From JBOFDP01 sp051647125 (GTDB lineage Bacteria > Bacteroidota > Bacteroidia > Chitinophagales > Chitinophagaceae): a stretch of 21,628 nucleotides of DNA. The first letter of the stretch is position 1, and each line of letters starts with the position of its first letter. Under the pieces are notes generated by a model. That model had not been told where the DNA came from and made no database searches. It was given only the letters and a program-made list of their open reading frames with translations. The stretch lies in the NCBI GenBank assembly GCA_051647125.1, contig JBOFDP010000049.1, forward strand, positions 1-21,628, written 5' to 3'. The translations under genes were made by a program, and so were the position numbers. Shown piece by piece: positions 9,394 through 17,029 of this stretch.

Positions 9394-9401
9394 CAAATAT
9401 A
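9394..9401 (-). promoter_or_regulatory. -7 promoter element of tRNA-His (TATATTTG)
   Basis: This is an exact TAnnTTTG match on the minus strand, 14 bp before the tRNA 5' end. The same 10-mer TATATTTGCA precedes tRNA-fMet at 13089. It probably also drives the NrnA-like gene. Confidence 0.6.
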
Positions 9402-9572
9402 ATTATTGTTTTATAAAAGAAATAAGTTTTATATAAATTATATTCAATTATTGCTCTATTTATATAATTATTAATCATAAAAATATGTTTATTCGTATTA
9501 AATTTGATTTTGATTATAAAATTTTACTTAAAAAAACAAAGATGTCTTTTCTAAAATATCATCTTAAAATTG

Positions 9573-9580
9573 TATTTTTG
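9573..9580 (+). promoter_or_regulatory. -7 promoter element of miaB (TATTTTTG)
   Basis: An exact TAnnTTTG match whose last base is 8 nt before the miaB ATG. The remainder of the 208-bp spacer from tRNA-His (9380-9588) is very AT-rich and shows no other clear signal. Confidence 0.55.
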
Positions 9581-9588
9581 GGATTTTT

Positions 9589-10923
9589 ATGACTACAGAT
9601 AAAAAAATATACTCTTTTTATATAGAAAGTTATGGTTGCCAAATGAACTTTGCAGATAGCGAAGTAATCGTATCTATTTTATTAGAAGAAAATTTTAAGC
9701 CAGTAAATAATTTTTTAGAAGCTGACCTAATTCTTATCAATACCTGTTCGGTTCGGGAAAAAGCAGAACAAACTGTTCGTGCTAGGTTATTAAATTTTAA
9801 AGCTGTAAAAAAGCAAAAACCAAATACGTTAATAGCCATTTTAGGTTGTATGGCAGAACGTTTAAAAACGCAGCTATTAGAACAAGAAAAACTAGTAGAT
9901 ATTGTTGCTGGTCCGGATGCTTATCGTAGTTTACCTCAACTTATTGTAAATGCAGAAGGCGGGCAAAAAGCTGTCAATGTATTACTAAGTAGAGAAGAAA
10001 CTTATGCTGAAATTTCTCCTGTTAGAATAGCCAGCAATGGTGTAAGTGCTTTTGTTAGCATTATGCGAGGTTGCAACAACATGTGTAGTTTTTGTGTAGT
10101 TCCTTTTACGCGTGGTAGAGAACGTAGTAGAGATATTGAAAGTATACTAACAGAATGTAAAGTATTAATAGAACAAGGATACAAGGAGGTAACTCTTTTA
10201 GGACAAAATGTGGATAGTTATTATGATAAAAAAACAAATACCTCTTTTGCGATACTTTTAAAAAAAACAGCTCAGTTAGATAAACATTTAAGAGTACGAT
10301 TTTCTACCTCTCATCCAAAAGATATTACAGATGAAGTACTCCATGTTATCGCAGAATACGACAATATTTGTAAATATATCCATCTTCCTGTACAAAGTGG
10401 ATCTACCCGTATATTACAACTAATGAATAGAAATTATACAAGGGATTGGTATTTAGAAAAAATACAAAAAATACAAAAAATTATTCCACAATGTGCTATA
10501 AGTACCGATATTATTACAGGATTTTGTACAGAAACAGAACAAGATCATCAAGAAACTTTATCGTTAATGGATATTGTACAATATGATTATGCTTATACTT
10601 TTGCATATAGTGAGCGACCACAAACTGTTGCAGAAAAAAATATGAATGATGATGTGCCTTCTGATGTTAAATTAAAACGACTCAATGACATTATAGATAA
10701 AAAACGAGAATATTCTCTTTTAAACCAGAAAAAATATTTGGGACAAAGTTGCACCGTACTTATTGAAGGAGAAAGTAAAAAAAGTAAGCTTCAATGGAAA
10801 GGTAGAAATAGTCAAAACCAAATAATTGTATTTGAAAAAACTCCTAATACCCAAAAAGGAGATTATGTAAAGGTAGAAATCAATAGTTGTACCGGAGCAA
10901 CATTTTTAGGAACACTACAATAA
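9589..10923 (+). CDS. miaB: tRNA (N6-isopentenyladenosine-37-C2) methylthiotransferase MiaB
   Basis: MiaB is a radical-SAM enzyme that adds a methylthio group to i6A37 next to the anticodon of tRNAs reading UNN codons. The 444 residues match the family length. The N-terminal auxiliary cluster ligands are C17 (YGCQMNFADSE), C53 (NTCSVREKAE) and C87 (LGCMAER). The radical-SAM cluster is C162, C166 and C169 (GCNNMCSFCVVPFTRGRERS), a form typical of MiaB rather than RimO or MtaB. A C-terminal TRAM RNA-binding domain follows. The ATG is 8 nt after a perfect -7 box, so the mRNA leader is very short. Its stop is only 12 bp from the convergent MFS stop; I see no terminator hairpin between them. Confidence 0.97.
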   Translation: MTTDKKIYSFYIESYGCQMNFADSEVIVSILLEENFKPVNNFLEADLILINTCSVREKAEQTVRARLLNFKAVKKQKPNTLIAILGCMAERLKTQLLEQEKLVDIVAGPDAYRSLPQLIVNAEGGQKAVNVLLSREETYAEISPVRIASNGVSAFVSIMRGCNNMCSFCVVPFTRGRERSRDIESILTECKVLIEQGYKEVTLLGQNVDSYYDKKTNTSFAILLKKTAQLDKHLRVRFSTSHPKDITDEVLHVIAEYDNICKYIHLPVQSGSTRILQLMNRNYTRDWYLEKIQKIQKIIPQCAISTDIITGFCTETEQDHQETLSLMDIVQYDYAYTFAYSERPQTVAEKNMNDDVPSDVKLKRLNDIIDKKREYSLLNQKKYLGQSCTVLIEGESKKSKLQWKGRNSQNQIIVFEKTPNTQKGDYVKVEINSCTGATFLGTLQ

Positions 10924-10935
10924 TTAGAATTTCTT

Positions 10936-12267
10936 TTATAGGTTACAATTTTCATAGGATATATTTTGTTCTCTATAAATTAAAAATAATACAACTGCTC
11001 CTATAACAAAAAATACTAATAAAAACAATACAGAATATCTCATATTAAAAGTGAAATCTTCTATCATACCAAAACCTATCATACCAAAAATAGTAGAAAA
11101 TTTTGCAACAATATTATAAAAAGAAAAGTAAGATGTGGTATTAGGAGTATTGGGAATAATTTTAGCATAAGTAGAACGACTCAAAGATTGTGTTCCTCCC
11201 ATTAAAAACCCAATAAAGATAGATAAAAAAATAAAAGAAGTAGTGCCTTTATACGGCAATAAATATCCCCAAATAGATACAAAAATCCATAGTAAAACAA
11301 AAATAAATAAGGTTAGAAAGTTACCTATTTTTTGTGATAAAAATGACATAAAATAAGCTCCTATTATAGCTACTAATTGAATCGATAAAATACAAAATAT
11401 CAGCATATTTTCAGCTATTCCTATAGTTTTTGTTGCATAAATAGTAGCTATTAACATAATTGTTTGTACACCCAGATTATAGGCAAAAAAGGCTATCAAA
11501 AAAAGTTTTATACATTTTATTTTTTTAAATTCTTGCCAAACACTTAAAAGCTTAATATATCCACTTTTTAAAACAAAGGATTTTTGGTTATTTTTCACTG
11601 GCAAGAAAGATATATGTTTAGGTAATTTCCGAATAGCTATAAATGCAAAAACCCACCACCATATTCCTACTAATAAAAAAGAAAAACGAGTTGCTAAAAT
11701 ATTATTTTCTAAACCAAAGAAATGTGGTTTTATCACAATAAAAAAACAAATAATTTGTAATAAAACACTTCCAATATATCCAAAAGAAAAACCTAAAGCA
11801 CTTACTTTATCTTGTTCTTCTACCGAAGCTATTTCTGGTAAATACGAATTATAAAAAACCATACTCCCCCAATAACCAATACAAGAAAATATAATACAAA
11901 AAATTCCTAATGTAATTGTATCTTGGGTAAAGAAAAAAAGTATTATACAAGAAACACTTCCTAAAGTAGAAAAAAATTGTAGAAAAATCTTTTTATTACC
12001 TTTTATATCTGCAATAGAAGACAGTAACGGACTAAAAATTGCCATAATAAAAATACCAAATGCCAAAGCATAATCATATAAAGAAGTATTCACAAATTGT
12101 AACCCTAAAAAGGTAATTCTATCATTATTAGAATTACTGGTTATAACAGCATAATAATAAGGTAAAAAAGTAGTAGTGATAATTAAACTATATACAGAAT
12201 TTGCCCAATCATATAAGGCCCAATGTTTTACTACAGAACTATATTTTTGTAAACCCAACAATACCAA
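10936..12267 (-). CDS. MFS transporter, UMF1 (Atg22-like) family
   Basis: A 443-residue, very hydrophobic protein with about 12 membrane segments. Near the N-terminus it carries WALYDWANSVYSLIITTTFLPYYY-like sequence, the hallmark of the UMF1 family, whose eukaryotic member Atg22 exports amino acids from the vacuole. The cargo of bacterial members is unknown. No ATG lies near the N-terminus; the likely start is TTG at 12267 (or one of the TTG codons three and four residues later), because a TAA stands three codons upstream and the conserved motif begins at about residue 16. It starts 12 bp after the response-regulator stop on the same strand and is probably co-transcribed with it. Confidence 0.85.
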   Translation of the reverse strand: MVLLGLQKYSSVVKHWALYDWANSVYSLIITTTFLPYYYAVITSNSNNDRITFLGLQFVNTSLYDYALAFGIFIMAIFSPLLSSIADIKGNKKIFLQFFSTLGSVSCIILFFFTQDTITLGIFCIIFSCIGYWGSMVFYNSYLPEIASVEEQDKVSALGFSFGYIGSVLLQIICFFIVIKPHFFGLENNILATRFSFLLVGIWWWVFAFIAIRKLPKHISFLPVKNNQKSFVLKSGYIKLLSVWQEFKKIKCIKLFLIAFFAYNLGVQTIMLIATIYATKTIGIAENMLIFCILSIQLVAIIGAYFMSFLSQKIGNFLTLFIFVLLWIFVSIWGYLLPYKGTTSFIFLSIFIGFLMGGTQSLSRSTYAKIIPNTPNTTSYFSFYNIVAKFSTIFGMIGFGMIEDFTFNMRYSVLFLLVFFVIGAVVLFLIYREQNISYENCNL

Positions 12268-12279
12268 TAAACTTTAAAC

Positions 12280-12999
12280 TTATTCGCAATGTAAAGGTTC
12301 TTTAATCATAAACTCATACCCCAACTTATGTAATCCTTTTATACTAATGTTAGGATTATTTTGCAATAGTTTTCTCACTTTTACCACATATACATCTAAA
12401 CTACGACTATCAAAATGAGAAGTGCTTTTCCAAACATCTAATAAAATTTTTTCTCTATAAATTACCTGATTAGGATGCTGACAAAAGAGTTCTAATACTC
12501 CTGATTCTTTTGGAGAAAGTAATATTCTGTTGGTTTTATAAAAAAGTTCTCTATTCATTGGTAAAAAAACAAAATCCCCAAAAGTATATTTTACATTGCT
12601 TCTAGGCAATACCTTATAAGGTGTCATACCTTCGTATTTTCTTTTTAAAATAATTTTAATTTTTCTAAGTAATATATCACTATCAAAAGGTTTGGTAATA
12701 TAATCATCAGCACCTAAATTATATCCTCTAATAACATCCTCTTTCATCTCTTTAGCACTTAAAAAAATAAAGGTACTTTCTACATCGAAATCACGTATTT
12801 TTTCTGCTGTTTGAAAACCATCCATTTCGGGCATCATAATATCCATAATGATAAGATTATATTTAGCCTTTTTAAACTCTTCTAACCCCTCCACCCCATT
12901 ACGACACAACGTGACTATATAGTTATTAAGTTCTAAATAACTTTTGAGTACATTACCCAAATTAACATCATCTTCACACAGTAGAATATTGTACTTCAT
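12280..12999 (-). CDS. OmpR/PhoB-type response regulator, RprY-like
   Basis: A 239-residue two-component regulator. The receiver domain (about 1-120) has the acidic pair D10/D11, phospho-acceptor D53 (IIMDIMMPEMDG), S81 and K103 (GADDYITKPF). A winged-helix DNA-binding domain follows (about 140-233, with LSPKESGVLELFCQHPNQVI and RSLDVYVVKVRKLL). The start of the receiver and its overall form resemble RprY, the regulator widespread in Bacteroidota. No histidine kinase gene is in the window, so its partner is encoded elsewhere. It is the first gene of a pair with the UMF1 transporter. An imperfect -7 box (AATATTTG, 13013-13020) lies 13 nt before the ATG. Confidence 0.93.
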   Translation of the reverse strand: MKYNILLCEDDVNLGNVLKSYLELNNYIVTLCRNGVEGLEEFKKAKYNLIIMDIMMPEMDGFQTAEKIRDFDVESTFIFLSAKEMKEDVIRGYNLGADDYITKPFDSDILLRKIKIILKRKYEGMTPYKVLPRSNVKYTFGDFVFLPMNRELFYKTNRILLSPKESGVLELFCQHPNQVIYREKILLDVWKSTSHFDSRSLDVYVVKVRKLLQNNPNISIKGLHKLGYEFMIKEPLHCE

Positions 13000-13012
13000 G
13001 ACTATTCTATAT

Positions 13013-13020
13013 CAAATATT
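13013..13020 (-). promoter_or_regulatory. Possible -7 element of the response regulator (AATATTTG)
   Basis: It matches TAnnTTTG at all fixed positions except the first, 13 nt before the ATG at 12999. It is listed because no better candidate exists in the 105-bp spacer to the divergent tRNA-fMet. Confidence 0.3.
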
Positions 13021-13088
13021 TTATTTTGAACTCGTAAAACTAGGCAATTTGTTTGAGAAAAAAAAATCCATTTTTAACTTTTTATATT

Positions 13089-13096
13089 TATATTTG
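13089..13096 (+). promoter_or_regulatory. -7 promoter element of tRNA-fMet (TATATTTG)
   Basis: An exact TAnnTTTG match ending 8 nt before the tRNA 5' end. The box plus the next two bases are identical to the tRNA-His promoter (TATATTTGCA). Confidence 0.6.
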
Positions 13097-13104
13097 CACC
13101 TTAT

Positions 13105-13176
13105 CGCGAGGTAGAGCAGTGGTAGCTCGTCGGGCTCATAATCCGAAGGTCGTAGGTTCAATCCCTACCCTCGCAA
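13105..13176 (+). tRNA. Initiator tRNA-fMet (anticodon CAT)
   Basis: A full cloverleaf with anticodon loop CTCATAA. The acceptor ends C1 and A72 do not pair, which is the bacterial initiator hallmark, while pairs 2-71 to 7-66 are perfect. The anticodon stem is TCGGG/TCCGA, so the third of the usual three G-C pairs is G31-U39. The 3' CCA is not encoded (A73 is followed by CAA). Promoter box and terminator both flank it closely, so it is a single-gene transcript. Confidence 0.95.
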
Positions 13177-13194
13177 CAAATGCTAGTAATAAAT

Positions 13195-13229
13195 AAAAAA
13201 GTTCAGGATTGTAGTGCTGAACTTTTTTT
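13195..13229. terminator. Strong bidirectional terminator between tRNA-fMet and pth
   Basis: AAAAAAGTTCAG (13195-13206) and CTGAACTTTTTT (13217-13228) form a perfect 12-bp stem with a 10-nt loop and a T tract. It starts 18 bp after tRNA-fMet. The A tract gives a T tract on the other strand, so it also ends the pth operon, whose stop is at 13248. Confidence 0.85.
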
Positions 13230-13247
13230 ATTTCTATAACATTATAA

Positions 13248-13826
13248 TCATAAAGGCGATTGACGTAAATTAATACTATTCATGGCATAAACTACACCCT
13301 TAAAAATAATTTGTCCAAGAGCATCAGATGTTTGGGCTATCATTTTATCTACTATTTGTTTTTCTTCTATTTCCCACTTTCCTAGTACAAAATCAACCTG
13401 CTTTCCTTTAGGAAAAATATTACCAATACCACAACGCAAACGAGGATATTGCTTTGTTTGTAAACATTCCTCTATGTTTTTTAAACCATTGTGTCCTCCA
13501 TTACTTCCAGAAAGTCTTAATTTTATTTCCCCTAAAGGTATGTGTAAATCATCTACAATAATAATAATATTAGCTAGTGGTATATTTTCTTTTTCTTTAT
13601 AATATTTTACAGCTTTACCACTAAGATTCATATATGTATTAGGTTTAATAGCTATAATTTTTTTCCCTTTTATGGTACAAGATGCTGTAGTTGCTAATCT
13701 ATTTATTGTCCAAAAAGAATTTTGTTTTTTTACCCAAAAATCTAATATATCAAAACCAATATTATGTCTGGTATGTATATATTCTTGTCCAATGTTTCCT
13801 AAGCCTATAAAGAGAAATTTGTCCAT
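13248..13826 (-). CDS. pth: Peptidyl-tRNA hydrolase
   Basis: Pth frees tRNA from peptidyl-tRNAs that drop off the ribosome. The 192-residue length is normal. Conserved elements are GLGNIG (residues 8-13, N11), the catalytic His H21 (TRHNIGF), KPNTYMNLSG (61-70, N67), VDDLHIPLG (the catalytic Asp at about D92), and GSNGGHNGLKNI (N113). All active-site residues are present. It starts 3 bp after the stop of the barrel-protein gene, as the last gene of a four-gene minus-strand operon, and ends at a strong terminator. The coupling to surface-protein genes is unusual for a function usually next to ribosomal-protein or nucleotide genes. Confidence 0.97.
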   Translation of the reverse strand: MDKFLFIGLGNIGQEYIHTRHNIGFDILDFWVKKQNSFWTINRLATTASCTIKGKKIIAIKPNTYMNLSGKAVKYYKEKENIPLANIIIIVDDLHIPLGEIKLRLSGSNGGHNGLKNIEECLQTKQYPRLRCGIGNIFPKGKQVDFVLGKWEIEEKQIVDKMIAQTSDALGQIIFKGVVYAMNSINLRQSPL

Positions 13827-13829
13827 TGC

Positions 13830-15233
13830 TTATCTTCTTTTTATGATTACCTCTTCTTGCATAAAATCATTACAACTAATATTGGGTTGTTCATCTTTAT
13901 AGATAATTCTGCTATGTTTATTTAAGAAGTAATTAATTCCTATTCTAAAGTTAATATTTCTAGCATTATTAGTAAAAAAGAAATTAGCAATATTGTCAAA
14001 TATAACAAACCCTTGAAACAATTTCCAGTTATAATCTGCTCCTATTCCAAAGTTTAGATATGTTCTATCTCTATAGCCAATATTGGCAGTAATTTCATAT
14101 TTATAATCAGGAGAAGTATAGGTTACCCAAGCAGATACATAAGGAATTGGCATAAAGCTAGCTATTGTAAATTGAGCCACTAACCCCACATTAAATTTTG
14201 GAGAAATATCATAATATCCACCTACAGAAGCTGTTGGAAATAAATTTGTAAAATAGGTGTTTTCTGTAGCATTGGTTTTGTACATTTTAAAAACACTATC
14301 TATATAATTAGTAAAACTATTTAAGGCATTTCCCTGATTAGCATCAATATACCGATGTTCAAGATTATTCAAGTTTACAGTAGAAGTATTATTGAAGGAA
14401 GGAAGCCAAAGAATAGTTCCAAAATCAGTGAGGGAGGCTTCTATTCTAAATCTACTTCTTACCCAAAAACGAACTCCAAAATCTATAGCTAATCCATGTC
14501 CCAAAAGAGGAGGGAAATTTGCTTTTTTATACATATCTAAATTGGTTCTGTTTAGAGTAACTTTTATATCACCTTTTAACAAACTATCAGTAGAACTAAT
14601 GTTTACAAAACTTTTATCTGTAAAAGATTGTAATCCCATAAGATAATGTACCCTAATGCCAAAATCAAATTTTTTCCATTCTTGAGCATAACCAACTCCA
14701 AAATCAATATAGTTTGCAAAGGTAAAAATCTTTTTATTGGCTTGTGCTGTAACCCAACTATTTGATAGGTTTTGTGTACCAAATAATACTTCATTACCAT
14801 TCAAGGCTACTCCTAAAAGATATTTATTGGCTAAAGAAAATGTCATAAACTTCCTCTTAAACCGCTTTGTTGATAATGGTAGCATATATAAGAAATTAAC
14901 ATCTGCATTAGCAAAAATACCCGATTGAGGTAGTGATTTTTGTTCAAATAACGTATTCAAATTAATACGTTTTCCTTTTGTAGTTGATTCCAAAGATTCA
15001 TATATATTACTAAATGTAATCCAGGAACTTCTAACATCCGTTCCTACGCTAAAACCAAGTAGTGTACTATAACCCATTTCCTGAGGAATAAATGCTGGTT
15101 GATATTGACTGTTCTGCCCTAGAAAATTTAAACCCCTAATTCCAAAATCAAAAGGAGTTTGTCCATAAGAAAAAGTATAGCATATACAAAAAAATAATAT
15201 ATATACTCCCTTTCTCTTAATATTACTATTCAT
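13830..15233 (-). CDS. Predicted outer-membrane beta-barrel protein (DUF5723-like)
   Basis: A 467-residue protein with a type I signal peptide (basic KRK, hydrophobic core about 10-20, likely cut after SYG at residue 24). The rest alternates short amphipathic strands ending in aromatic residues, such as YEITANIGYRDRTYLNFGIG, as in outer-membrane barrels. The early motif QYQPAFIP followed by strands recalls the DUF5723 family of Bacteroidota, but that is from memory and not certain. A PorP/SprF-type protein is a less likely alternative. A short polar tail with two basic Arg residues ends the protein. It follows the lipoprotein gene by 36 bp and precedes pth by 3 bp. A near-match -7 box (GATATTTG, 15239-15246) 5 nt before the ATG could add internal transcription. 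Confidence 0.7.
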   Translation of the reverse strand: MNSNIKRKGVYILFFCICYTFSYGQTPFDFGIRGLNFLGQNSQYQPAFIPQEMGYSTLLGFSVGTDVRSSWITFSNIYESLESTTKGKRINLNTLFEQKSLPQSGIFANADVNFLYMLPLSTKRFKRKFMTFSLANKYLLGVALNGNEVLFGTQNLSNSWVTAQANKKIFTFANYIDFGVGYAQEWKKFDFGIRVHYLMGLQSFTDKSFVNISSTDSLLKGDIKVTLNRTNLDMYKKANFPPLLGHGLAIDFGVRFWVRSRFRIEASLTDFGTILWLPSFNNTSTVNLNNLEHRYIDANQGNALNSFTNYIDSVFKMYKTNATENTYFTNLFPTASVGGYYDISPKFNVGLVAQFTIASFMPIPYVSAWVTYTSPDYKYEITANIGYRDRTYLNFGIGADYNWKLFQGFVIFDNIANFFFTNNARNINFRIGINYFLNKHSRIIYKDEQPNISCNDFMQEEVIIKRR

Positions 15234-15269
15234 AATACCAAATATCTAAAAATATTTCTCTATTTTAAT

Positions 15270-17024
15270 TTATTTAATAAAATATTTAAAGCGAATATTT
15301 TCTATGTTAAAATAAAATTTAACATACATATCATTCGTAATAGCGGGAAAAGGAACTTCTGTGGATGTTTCTAAAAACAGCTGGGAGGTAAGACGATTAC
15401 ATTTACTGAACTGCTGCCATTGTTCTGGAGTTAATTTTTTAGTAATTGTTGATTTTGTTGGAATACGAACAATGCCAGATATAGAAAGCTTTGCTGCCGA
15501 AATATTTTGTTGACCATTAGAAAAACTATCAATAACTTGATTATTATCCATAAAATATACTTGTGGAAGAATAGAAAAAATAGTATTATTCTCTACCGTC
15601 ATACTAAATTCTATTTCTTCCAACTCACCCTTTTTATTTCTTTCTTTGATAATATTTTCTATATCCTTATAAAATATTTCTGGAATATTAAGAACAGATG
15701 TTTTTGAGGTATCAATAAGAATTTTAGAACTAAGAACATAAGGAATATAAAGTATGCCTGAGGCACTATTTAAAGAATCAGATTGTTTGATAAAAGAACT
15801 TTTATCTTGAGATAAACCTCCTTCAGGAGAATAAAAATTTATATTATATAAAAAAGAATCTACATTCTTAAGATCAAGCTTTAATTCCTTAAAATTAGTA
15901 TTGGAGGTGTCTAATAAAAAACTAGTAACCGTCGCACTGCTATTAGCATCTGGTAGTGGAGCTATTTTTGAGGGTAATATAAAAGTATCATTATCATAAG
16001 AATTGGTTAAATTATTCCAAAATCTAACCTGTAACAACTCTCCTTTTTTCATTTTAAAAAAAGTATTATATATTTTTGCATTAGCCGCTATACCTAAAGT
16101 ACGATTAAAATAATCTATTCTTAAATTAAGATTAGAGAAGGTAGAATTATTACTGGGATCTAAAATAAAAGGATTTGTAATGGTAATCTTTTGCCTAATA
16201 CTATCTTTAAATAAATATCTATTTTTTCCAACATCACCAAAAATAGCATCATAGCTAGATACAAGTAAAGTATCCTCTATCTTTGTATTTGCCAATTCAA
16301 GATTATTTAAATCCTTAATATCTAAAGGATATTTTGCAGGTTCGTTCAAGATGGTTACAGTAATTTTATAGCCAATAATATTATTTATCTTTCCTTCCCA
16401 ATTTGATCCATCAACATCAATATCGTGTTCCTTTGATTCCAATTTATCTAATTTTTCGGTTATATCTTCCATCTTTGATAGTTCAGGAAACGAAATTCTT
16501 ATCTTTACAGGAAAAAAATAATTATTGACTATCTTTAGTTTCAACTTTCCAGTAATATTATCTAATTGAATAATATCTAAAGTCGCATCTTTTAATTTTA
16601 TAGATCCCGTTTTTGTTGGAAATGTAAAACGCTTAGTAGGACCTATTAACCCATTAGCAATAATACTTGGATCAGTACCTAAATTAGAAGAGGTATAAAA
16701 ACTTACTGAGTCTGCTCCAATAAATGTATCAATAGGAATAATTGTAGATAAAGTACTTTCACTAGAACGAATTGCATTTACTGGAGCGATATCTTGAGTC
16801 CAATAATATATTCTATTATTAGGGTCTACATGTAGTTCTGTTTCATCATATCCAGCTATTTTAAAAAAAAGATCTTGAATTGTTAGTGCATAAGAGAATA
16901 AAGGAGCTGCTCCTTGAACATCCATTTCCCAACCCTTAATACCAGACAATTCTTTATATTTCAAACAAGAAGAAATATTAGCTATTATTATTAACAATGA
17001 TAGAAAGTATATAGGTTTTTTCAT
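15270..17024 (-). CDS. Large lipoprotein of unknown function
   Basis: A 584-residue protein with a clear lipoprotein signal: KK, a hydrophobic stretch, then ISSC with the lipidated Cys at C20. The mature part begins with LKYKELSGIKGWEMDVQGAAPLFSY and is rich in beta-strand patterns, Asn, Asp and Thr, with no motif I can assign to an enzyme. Similar openings occur in Bacteroidota lipoproteins encoded beside barrel proteins. It lies between the PLP enzyme (5 bp upstream) and the barrel protein (36 bp downstream), so lipoprotein and barrel probably act together at the outer membrane. A role in surface assembly or transport is inference. Confidence 0.75.
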   Translation of the reverse strand: MKKPIYFLSLLIIIANISSCLKYKELSGIKGWEMDVQGAAPLFSYALTIQDLFFKIAGYDETELHVDPNNRIYYWTQDIAPVNAIRSSESTLSTIIPIDTFIGADSVSFYTSSNLGTDPSIIANGLIGPTKRFTFPTKTGSIKLKDATLDIIQLDNITGKLKLKIVNNYFFPVKIRISFPELSKMEDITEKLDKLESKEHDIDVDGSNWEGKINNIIGYKITVTILNEPAKYPLDIKDLNNLELANTKIEDTLLVSSYDAIFGDVGKNRYLFKDSIRQKITITNPFILDPSNNSTFSNLNLRIDYFNRTLGIAANAKIYNTFFKMKKGELLQVRFWNNLTNSYDNDTFILPSKIAPLPDANSSATVTSFLLDTSNTNFKELKLDLKNVDSFLYNINFYSPEGGLSQDKSSFIKQSDSLNSASGILYIPYVLSSKILIDTSKTSVLNIPEIFYKDIENIIKERNKKGELEEIEFSMTVENNTIFSILPQVYFMDNNQVIDSFSNGQQNISAAKLSISGIVRIPTKSTITKKLTPEQWQQFSKCNRLTSQLFLETSTEVPFPAITNDMYVKFYFNIENIRFKYFIK

Positions 17025-17029
17025 TTATA

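Noticed and set aside
10924..10935. Terminator between miaB and the MFS gene
   Set aside because: The 12-bp gap and flanks show no inverted repeat with a T tract.
12280..12999. Response regulator as PorX, the T9SS regulator
   Set aside because: It has a clear OmpR-type winged-helix output domain, which PorX lacks.
13830..15233. Barrel protein as the SprF/PorP partner of the T9SS giant protein
   Set aside because: It is 8 kb away in an unrelated operon and its early sequence does not resemble the PorP/SprF family as I know it.
15239..15246. GATATTTG 5 nt before the barrel-protein ATG as an internal promoter
   Set aside because: It misses the first T of the box and the gene is closely linked to the upstream gene, so it is mentioned only as a possibility.
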